From Elmis aenea (Eukaryota; Arthropoda; Insecta; Coleoptera; Elmidae): a stretch of 64,000 bases of DNA. Numbering within the stretch: position 1 is the first letter of the stretch; every line of letters starts with the position of its first letter. The stretch is taken from positions 11,124,575 through 11,188,574 of the forward strand of contig OX393576.1 in assembly GCA_947652605.1 (NCBI GenBank), read 5' to 3'. A program made the translations under genes and the position numbers. The notes under the pieces are model-generated. The model saw only the letters and a program-made list of their open reading frames with translations, made no database searches and was not told the DNA's origin. Positions 51,901 to 61,600 of this stretch are shown piece after piece.

Positions 51901-52443
51901 CCAAATCAGTGGATAATTCGCCAAAATAAGCAGAGGAAGTTCGGAGTTGTCCCAAATAAGCGACTGATTCGATTGCCTGGCGGCCTTATTAAGCAGCATC
52001 CACTGTACATATACCTACGTAGTTTGGTTGAATGTTTTTAAGCCCGTTCTATTACTCTTGTAACTGATGAACCTGTGTAAAATTGTTAATATCGATTGAT
52101 CTATTTAGCATAAAAGTGCAGAGTTATTGTTTAAAGACAAACATTTTTTGGTAAACATTTTTGTCCTAAACTTTTTTTTTTAAGGTTGAACTATTTTGTC
52201 TGCAAACGTATTTAAGCGATTTAAAATTTACCGTATACGGACTATTTACAATAGACTGGCCATTGCTGTATTCGGTAAATATATACAATATTTAAAGGAA
52301 GTGGCTATATGTCACTTGTGTATGTTCTGTGCTATATGGACTTTTCTTTACAGATGGTGGCAGTCATAGCAACCTACTTAGTTATTTTAATGCAGTTTAG
52401 CAATAAAGATGGAATAGATGGAAAGTATGTTATAAAATTGTAG
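48901..52443 (+). CDS. Gustatory receptor, four exons
   Basis: Chemosensory ligand-gated ion channel of the insect Gr family, plasma membrane of sensory neurons. Exons: 48901-49830, 51642-51713, 52185-52274, 52354-52443, all phase 0, giving 393 residues, typical for the family. Exon 1 encodes 310 residues with about six membrane segments. The last exons give LLYS then MVAVIATYLVILMQF, containing the family signature TYxxxxxQF (TYLVILMQF) in the last membrane helix. One long first exon plus short 3' exons is a common Gr layout. No stop or frameshift is seen, so it looks intact. It converges with AK8, 224 bases apart. Subfamily and ligand are not assignable. Confidence 0.87.
49853..50602. mobile_element. 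Element with GGTTTGTTYCAAC ends in Gr intron 1
   Basis: Left GGTTTGTTTCAAC at 49853 and inverse GTTGGAACAAACC ending at 50602. It is interrupted by a hAT MITE (50213-50488). No transposase and no clear target duplication; the class is unknown. Confidence 0.5.
50213..50488. mobile_element. hAT-like MITE in Gr intron 1
   Basis: Starts CAGTGGCGGAGCGA and ends TCGCTACGCCACTG, with a perfect 8-bp duplication GTTCCAAC at 50205-50212 and 50489-50496. GC-rich ends; 276 bases; non-coding. Confidence 0.9.
50603..51641 (+). other. Rest of Gr intron 1
   Basis: AT-rich intron. Near 51045 a segment (GCAAACAACTTTTGTATGA) is similar to one near 63885, so a dispersed repeat is present. Near 51290-51400 is a diverged 160-bp-satellite-like unit. 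No gene seen. Confidence 0.45.
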
Positions 52444-52667
52444 AAATCATCATACGTGTGCTAGTATGGGGTTTCGGAACGGCTTCTTCATAGTCAAATA
52501 ATACGTTTTTTAATAGCAAACCTAATTATAAAAAAAAATCTATGTAAACCAACAGGCTCCAACATCAACCAGAAACAATGAAACTTTTACAATTACTCTC
52601 GAATTTTCATATTTTCAATGTATTCGTTAAATACTTTAGAAGTACATCGGAAAATAAAAAATGTAAA

Positions 52668-55600
52668 TCATATACATTTCTTCGGGCGCAGGACAAAGCC
52701 ACTAACTGGGCACGATTTTTTTGTGCCACTATCAGAATCACTTGAAGATGCGTCAATAAATGTCGTCGCTTCTTCTACACAAGGATTTCTAGGACGGCAA
52801 GGTTGTGGGGCCCGCACAATAATAGCAGTTATACATTCAAAAGTCCATCGCTGGGGCTGTTCCGCACTGACCATGTTCGCTGTTCCACCACAGTAGCTTC
52901 GCAAAGAGCCATAATTTTCACAATAGTACTTTAACTTTAATAGAAAGAAAATGTAACTGATGAGTTAGTTTCTAGAACACCGTTACAAATGTTATTGGCT
53001 TATTTAATGATCTACTACATTGCTAAATACGAATGAATTACTTTGAACATATTGAAAATAATTTCTTAGACAGTGCTTTTTATTCTCAATTACTCAGCAG
53101 GAATTCGTATCTTAACGATTATTTGAAATTAATAAACCCCAATAAAAATAGCCACTTTAGCAATTTTAAACCTATCCTTTTACTGTTTAATTCTTAAAAT
53201 ACACGAGATGAAAAATGTTTAAATTAAAGCAAACGGCTTTAAACTTCGTATACACGTTTTTTTATTGCCAATTAAGGATTAAGGTCAATTCACATTATAG
53301 GTACGCTCTCGCTCCACTCGCGCTCCACTCCCGCTCCAGCGTATTCACAATGGCCGCGCTCTAGCCGCGAGCTAGGCGCGAGCTAGACTCAAGCTAGACG
53401 CAACCCAGCCGCGCTCCAGTAGCGGTCAATACCATGTCAGTACTCAGTACTCACTCATTCGTTGTAGTGTACACTTATAGTTTTAAATTTAAACAATAAA
53501 GACGTTTTGATGGTGGCGTTATTACTTGACGCAGATGAAAACCATACGAAAAGAAAAAAAATGGGTACATCCTGCGTTAAAGCGTCGAAAGTTGGAAGGA
53601 GAATTTTACACTTTCTTTCCGCGTTTGGCAGCTGATGATACGAAATTCTGTCAATATGTTAGGATGTCTAGAGATAAATTAGAGATAAATGCAAATTACA
53701 AAATCATCACCGTTCATGTTGATTCATATGGATGGACAGAAGCGGATCTACCATAAGGCTTAATAGGCTATAGCCTAGGTCGGCAAATGTTATGGGTCAG
53801 CAAATTAAAGTTAAATCCGTCCAAATAATTAAAAAATTTAATAATTTGATATTAGGAATTATCAAATACTCAGATAAAAATATTTATTTATGAGGTGCCG
53901 ACCTATACAAGGATAGAGTGGTAAAATTCACAAACTCTCCGGTTTTTGGGGGTCCAAAACCACAGCAGGAAAAACCATTATAATTTTATATGGACTATAA
54001 AACTTTTTCGAACAAAAACGAGTTTTTTTTTTTTAAATTATACTCCTATTTTTTTAAGTTTGTAGGTAGGTATATAAAAAAAAAATATAGGGCGGCGAAA
54101 ATTTATTAGCCAACAGTCGGCAAAATCATAAATCCGCCACTGTGGATGGAGTAGCGATGGTGGTGTATTTGTTATAATAATATGAACGTCCGTTATTGTA
54201 TTAGTTTTGATGTCGAAGAAATAAAAACTCTGGATTTACTGGAACGGTATCTTAATTTTTTACGTTTTTAATCTGACGTTTCGCTCATAATTTCATGAGC
54301 TTCTTCAAGGAATAAGCACGATTTATTTGTGTTTCTATACCGCGACTGGAATGTGAGGGGAGTGAGAGTGGAGCGAGAGCGTACCTATAATGTGAATTGA
54401 CCTTTATTCGCCCTTAAATAATATAATTAATTTTTGGTGAAAAATGGGAAAAGTGCAAATGCTATACAGGGTGAGTCATTAGTGCAGGATCGGACGATTG
54501 TGACTAAACGGTTTGAGATAGAAAGTTGATTCAAACGCTATTTTATATAGTTTTTTAGTCCGAACACGATAAAAATATTTTTAAATATACAGGGTGAGTC
54601 ACCTCTCTGGAACTAATAGCAACTTTTATATTTCAAATACAATATTCAATTTTTTATTTAATATTTTTGACCGCCTTTATTCTAGCTTTGCATCAATATA
54701 AAATAATACAGGCGTTGTGACTAAAAAAAAAGTTTTAAGTCTTTGTTTAAAAAATTATCCTGAAGTTATTTTTCGAAGTACAAAGTTGTAATTTGGTAAA
54801 GACATGCAGAAAACATTGCTCTATTTGCTCGATATAAAAAAGTTTGAATCACGCATACAGGGTGTTCATTAATAGGTGGCAACTTCCATGATTTTCAAAA
54901 GCTCGTAAGTCAATTTTTTCAAATGCAAACCCCCAAAAAATCGATTCTCTTTTAAACCAAAGCAAATGGCTGCAAACTTCGAGTACACCTTATTTATGGC
55001 CGAGATAATGACCACTAGCTCTCAAATCGTTGACGATTTTGGAATTTCAAAGAAAAATGCCAAAAAGGCAAAATAAAATAACGTGTTGCCGTTTTTAATT
55101 TACCTCAGCATCAATCATGTTTGGCTTGTCTTTTGGATGAGTCGCATAGACCTTGTCCAGGATGGGTTCGGTGTTAGGGTCAAGGTGGACGGCGGTACCA
55201 GTGAACATATTGAATTTCCTGTAAATCAGACGTTCCCTGCAGATACTGATTTCGCATTCCAGAAATATCACCCTGAAAATACGCATTGCTAGTCGTGGTC
55301 AAAAAATTCGGAAAATAGTGTAAACCTGTTTGGGGGCGTATCGAGACTGTCGAGATATCTGAAATCGGAAATGGTGTTGGGGAAACTCGTTAGAACCCAT
55401 CCTCGCTGCAAACAGTCCGGTTCTAAGATCCGCTGGTTGATTACTTCTGCCAATAAGTCAGCCCGGAAACAGACTCTGTCCTTACATTGGCGAAGTCTGT
55501 CTCCGAGATCGCTTTCAGAAATCCACGCTTGGCACATTAATGCTTCGAATTCCACTAAATAGAGAAAAATCCCTCAACTTTTGTTAGAAGCATAAAACGT

Positions 55601-58600
55601 AGACAAAAAATCGTTTAGTTTAAAAAGATAGAACAAAACAAGCCCGCTATCGTTATATGATAAATATTTTTAAATATCTCGACGTCATAATTTCAAAAAG
55701 TGCAAATAAATCGTCGCCTGAGAGTTATTTTGTTCCATACGCCAGGGGTCGGCAAAGCGGCGCCCTCACTATTTACACACATACGGTGTTAGGAAAGCAG
55801 TTCTATAATCCGCTCATAGGCATTGCTAACCGACTGAAATGTGCGAATTTGAACCTTATGTATTACATCTATCATACATCCATATCCTTTAACTGATCCC
55901 ATCAGGAATGCATTAAAATATTAATGAAATTTTAACTTGACCCTCTTTCATTTGGTCTTTAATGAAGTACTCGATTCCAGGGAGGGACAAGTGCCCCGTT
56001 TGCCCTCCTTTGTGGACGCCCATGTCCTTTAACATAACTAAAATTTAAATTCGTTCGGTATTGACAAAGTTCTGAGTGTTAACTTTGTTCCATATCAAAA
56101 AATCTAAAGATGAATTGCGGGTTTATTTGTTCCATATCCATACATTACATGTTTTACGTTTTATTTGTTCCATAACCAAAAAATAACCTTAATTCTTGTT
56201 GTTGTTATGATATCGCCGTAGAGTTATTTTGTGACATACTCCATTTTGGGATATATTGACTTATTAATACCAAGATTATGTTGAAAATATTCCATATCCT
56301 TCAACATAACTAAAATTTAAATTCGTTCGGTATTGACAAAGTTCTGAGTGTTAACTTTGTACAATATCAGAATGAGTCTAAATTGAATTAGAATGAATTA
56401 GAAAAATGAATACTTAAAACTGTTCATATGCCTAATTTATAGACATAACAGGAAAAGCATAATTAAGTTGCCATTGGTCGGATACGCTACAGAAAAGTCA
56501 TTCAAGCACCTGCAATGTGCAATAAAGAGACTTGGAATACCCAAAATGACAGAAGGGGTTTAATTCCAAGAATACAAGAATTTGTACAAAAATTTACTAT
56601 AACGGACGAAAAAAGAGGATATATTGTCTATGTTAACCAATATGCCTGATGTTGACAAAGACTTTTATAATAAAATTCTGAAGTAGTTCTGCTATTAATT
56701 TTTAAGATTTAATTACGTCGTTAAATTCATATATTGCAAAACCAAAATAATTTAATGGTTTAGAATAATATTTCAGTTTTTATATTATTGTTTTACGCCA
56801 TTTTGTTACGAGAATCTTAAAATGTTTACTTACATTAAAGTTTTATTTTTTTTTAATAATTGTGTTTGGTTTACATAAGAGGTACTTAGCCAAATTAATT
56901 TACTTGTTTAGAATAATATTTCAGTTTTTATATTAGATATTGTTTTACGCAATTTTGTAAGATAATCTTAAAATGTTTATTTTAAAGTTTTTTTTTTAAA
57001 TAATTGTGTTTGGTTTACATAATACATAACCAAATTAATTTACTTGTTTAGAATAATATTTCAGTTTTTATATTATTGTTACACAAACAAGAATAGAAAT
57101 AAAGAAAAAGAAATAGTAGAGAACAAGGAGATAAACATAGGTATATGGAACATAAACACGTTAACTGGGAAAGAAATAGAAATAACAGAGGAAATGGATA
57201 ACAATAACATTCAAATAATGGGACTAAGCGAAACCAAAAAAAAGGGCGAAGGAAACACATATCTAACAAATAAGCATATACTATATTACTCGGGAGTAAG
57301 TCCAGAACAGAGAGCAAAAGAAGGAGTAGGGATAATAGTCACAGAGGAGATAAATAGAAAAATAATAGCATTTAAAGCAATAAACTCGAGAGTAATGGTA
57401 ATTAGTATCAAACTAAAAGAAACAATTAACATCGTACAAATTTACGGGCCAGTAGAAGGATCAGCAGAGGAAGAAATGGTAGAATTCTACATTAACCTAC
57501 AACGGATACTCGACGAGCTAAAAGAAGAAAACGAAAAAACAATAATAATGGGAGACTGGAACAGCAGAGTAGGGAAAGATTACAATAGAGGAATGGGCTG
57601 CATGGGAAAACATGGCGAAGAAACCATTAACAGAAATGGAATGAAAATGATAGATTTTTGCAAAATTAATGACCTTATAATAGGAAATACCATGTGGGAG
57701 CAAAAAATGGAAGATAAATATACATTTGTGGCGGAGGAACGAAACGCTAGAAGTCTCATAGATTACATAACTTTCACACAAGACCTAACAGAGATATTTC
57801 AAAGAATACAAACCAAGAAGGAGGCGGAAATAGGATCGAATCATAGGCTAGTAATAGCGAAATGCTTAATAAGAATAAACAAAAATAAAGAAACAATAAA
57901 ATATACTAGAGTAGCAATACACAAACTAAAAATTAAAGAAAATAAAGAGAAATACCAAAAAGAGACAGATATAGAGTTTCAAAGAATGGAGAACGAACAA
58001 ATAGAATGGACACTAGAAGAAAGATGGACGACATTCAAAGAGACAGTACTAAAAATAACAGCAAACATATGTGGGAAAAGTAATTATAACAACAACCTGA
58101 AAAGGACGAAGTGGTGGAACAATGATATAAAGAAGCTGGTAAAAGAAAAGAAAATAGCATGGAAAAAATTTACCCAATCAAAAACAGAGAATGATAGAGA
58201 AGTATACAATAGAAAGAGAAATACAGTAAAAGAAGCAGTCAAAAAGTCAAAAATCGAAACGTGGAAGGAATTCGGTAAAGAGATAACAGAATTACACGAA
58301 ATTGACAATAGAAAGTTCTGGACGAGAATTAAAAGACTAAGAGGAAATAAAAAGAAAGAATTAAAAGTAATAAAAAACAAACAGGGACAAGTACAAACAG
58401 ACACAAAAGAAATACTAGAAACGTGGAGGGAACACTTCATAAGCAAATACCACATGATAATCCCAGAAGAAGACATAAACAGAGTAGAACAAGCAGACCA
58501 CCAACAAGAAATTAAGAGGGAAGCAGCCTTCGATACGGTAGACAGAAGAGAAATATGGAAAACCCTGAGAGAAATAGAAATACCTAACACCCTAATAAAT

Positions 58601-61600
58601 GCAATTAGAAGCACGTATCACACAGTAAGAGCAAAAGTACAAATTGCAGGACAAAGATCAGACGAATTTAGAATGAGCAAGGGAATAAAACAGGGAGACA
58701 GTCTAAGCCCACTATTATTTATAATATTCATGGATAAGATAGGGAAACGAATTAAGGAAAAACATAAACAACTGAACACGGCAATTGGGTACAGAAACCT
58801 AGAAATAATTACATTAAATAGCCTACTATACGCAGACGACATAGTGCTTATAGCAAATACCAGAAACAAAATGCAAAAACTAGTGAATGCATGGACCGAG
58901 GAAATAGAGAACATGGGAATGGAAGTGAATATAAATAAAACAAAAACAATGATCATAAACGAAAAACAAAAAGACCCTCAAAACATCAACAAAATTAAAT
59001 GTAAAAACAATGATCTAGAAAGAGTTACAACATATGAATACTTAGGAAGTATAATAACAGAGGACGGGAGAATAGACGCCGAACTAACAAACAGGGCAAA
59101 CAAATTAACAAAACTCTATTATTCACTAAACAAATCAATATTAGGACACAAAGAGATAGACAAAAAAGTGAAAATGAAAATACACAATATGATAACAATA
59201 CCGATAATAACATATGCAGCGGAAAACTGGACAATAAAGAAAAAAGATGAAAATAAAATAAACGCCATGGAAATGAAACACCTCCGGAAAATAGCTGGGA
59301 AAACATAATGGGATAGGATAAGAAACGAAAACATTAGAGAAATGACAGAACAAGAACCAATAATAGATAAAATAAAAAAGAAACAACTTAACTGGTATGG
59401 TCATGTCATGAGAATGAATCCAGACAGACTTACAAGAAAAATAATAGAAATAGGAAAACCAGCCAAAAAACAAAGAGGGAGACCAAGAAGAAAATGGATG
59501 GATCAAATAAGGGATTGGGGAGCAGAAAGAGGAAAAACACCAGAAGAAATGAAAATTCTTGCAAAAGACAGAAGGGCATGGCGAAAATGGACTCGGGATA
59601 CGAGACTAACCTCCGACGCCTGAAAAGGCAGAAGGAGACGAGAAGAAGAAGAAGAAGATATTATTGTTTTACGCAATTTTGTAAGAGAATCTTAAAATGT
59701 TTATGTTAAAGTTTTTTTTTTTTATTAATTGTGTTCGGTTTACATAATACATAACCAAATTAATTTTCTTGTTTAGAATAATATTTCAGTTTTTATATTA
59801 TTGTTTTACGGCATTTTGTTACAAGATAGTTAAAATGTTTCTTTTAGACTCTAAAATTTAGAGTTTAAATAAAAAAATGTTTTATAATTGTATTTTACAT
59901 AATTGGACATTTTTTAAAAACAAATCAAAGCCAAATTTTCCTAAAATTTTTCCTAACAATTTGGTTATACTTATTTAAATTATTTTATTTAAATAAAATC
60001 AACTTTTCATTTAAATACTATAAAAATACCATGCACATGGAACAAACTTAATATAAAAATGTGATAACCAGCTTAGTAGATTGTTCCATATCCATTTTCA
60101 AATTGGCAGTAACTCAAAATTTTATTAAAATTTCATAATTTTGAATTCATTAATTAGATAATGTATTACTTTCAAGTTCTTTCAGAAAAATTAAACGCAT
60201 ACATATTTTTTTTAACAGAGTAATAAAAACAGAAACTTTAAAAGTCGATTCAAAACTATAACTAAACGTGATATGGAACAAAACAACTCTAAGGCGACGA
60301 AATGTCTAACAATTAACCATCCTTTTATCTCTAATGATTTCCGAGATACCGTGTTCTTTTATTACTACTGCTTCTACTAACCGTGAACTAGTTTAAGACG
60401 CTCTACCAACAACTTGGCTTGTGTTTTTCGTCCAGATCCCCGTGGTCCCAACAGCAAAACCCTTGGTACCAAAGGAGCGCATCCCTTTTTGGCCCTAATT
60501 ATGTCAATGCACTCATCGACTATTTCTTGAATATATCTTTGCTGAAGAAAAACTTCCTAAACAAAAATAGAAGACTATGAAGTAACCATAATCGAATCTT
60601 GAGATTTTAAATTAGCACAAATTAATCAGCAGGAAAGTATTTGACGAAACGACTTAACGTTTAGGAAATTCTTTTTGATATAAGAAATACGTTACCACAA
60701 GTGTTTGCTTAAATGTCTCACGAATATTCGTGATCGTTCGACGATAGTGGGGCCAATTTTCCGATACGTTACAGTAAAGAAGTTCAGTAAGTTTATGTAA
60801 GTAAGGAGGTATTAAATGGATCACATGGGTAGGGGTTATTCCTAAATCTAGCAGTGCCTGTGCTTCTTCAGCTGTTTGAATACAATCTTTAACAAAAAAA
60901 AATCAATTTCAAACACATTAACCTTCAAGTTAGAAACTTTATAAGTTTAATACATTTTTCGCTTAAATTTATACTTGGCCACAATTTTAAAAACTTTAGA
61001 TTGAGCTTTTGGCGAACAAGCGCTTTGCTACAATTTACAGCTGGTGTCAAGAATTTGAACGAGAAATGAGTTCTTTTCAGCATCAGAAATGGTTAGGACG
61101 ACCTCCTTTGGCTGATATCAAAAATATATTGTTGCTGTTATCTGTTATGAAAGGTATTAAAGACGACAATGAAGCTGGACTTTTACTTTAATGATTAATA
61201 AAAATTAGATGCTTCATTTTCAAATAATAAAACTTTAAAAACTTTTGCTCATCCGTGGTGCAAAACTTGATAACATATTCGATAAGAAAAAGACGATTAA
61301 AACCGATTTTGTACTAGAATTTAAACAGTAAAACGTATTTAACCTTTAAGTAGTCGCACGGCGCCGCAGAGGCGCCAAGCGTTTTTTAAATCGTTGTTAC
61401 ATTTTTAATAATTTTTTTGTCACTAATATCTGTTTATGTATTCCTCAATTGTACTTTTAGGAATACGAATTATATAGTATTATTCATATTTCTCTATTTT
61501 ACAGTCCGTAAAATGCAATTATGTGCTACTCGTCATGAACGCTATCATTTATGGCCTAGGGCTAAAAATCGACATTCGCAACAAATTTGTTCGCAATGCC

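Larger units (their letters stand above)
53282..54403. mobile_element. PIF/Harbinger element remnant with 39-bp terminal repeats
   Basis: Starts AGGTCAATTCACATTATAGG and ends with its inverse. It is flanked by TTA on both sides (53279-53281 and 54404-54406), the usual 3-bp target of PIF/Harbinger. The ends share nearly 40 bases, rich in CTCGCTCCACTC. Inside, a plus-strand segment (53533-53736) encodes a Harbinger nuclease N-terminus. It lies in the last AK8 intron. Confidence 0.85.
55700..60310. mobile_element. Possible large element with TCGTCGCCT...GTTCCATA ends
   Basis: Left TCGTCGCCTGAGAGTTATTT then GTTCCATA (55711-55740) is matched by the inverted form at about 60268-60300 (TATGGAACAAAACAACTCT, AAGGCGACGA). 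GTTCCATA or its inverse recurs at about 56090, 56125, 56165, 60038 and 60093. It sits in AK8 intron 5 and encloses a 140-bp tandem repeat and a LINE. A worn coding-like stretch (LPLVGYATEKSFKHLQCAIK) lies at about 56468-56530. The class is unknown. Confidence 0.45.

Noticed and set aside
52618..52896. 92-codon plus-strand ORF after the gustatory receptor
   Set aside because: Antisense to the last AK8 exon, whose frame joins the other seven exons with correct phase.
55742..56025. hAT MITE starting CAGGGGTCGGCAAAGCGGC
   Set aside because: The left end looks right, but I could not find a matching inverted right end or an 8-bp duplication, so it is not listed as an element.
59306..59308. Programmed readthrough of the LINE stop codon
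   Set aside because: Nothing around the TAA suggests recoding, and the same copy already lacks the RT fingers region; a simple mutation is more likely.
57048..59506. Several long minus-strand ORFs opposite the LINE
   Set aside because: Shadows of the A-rich LINE coding frame; rich in F, S and L as expected from the complement.
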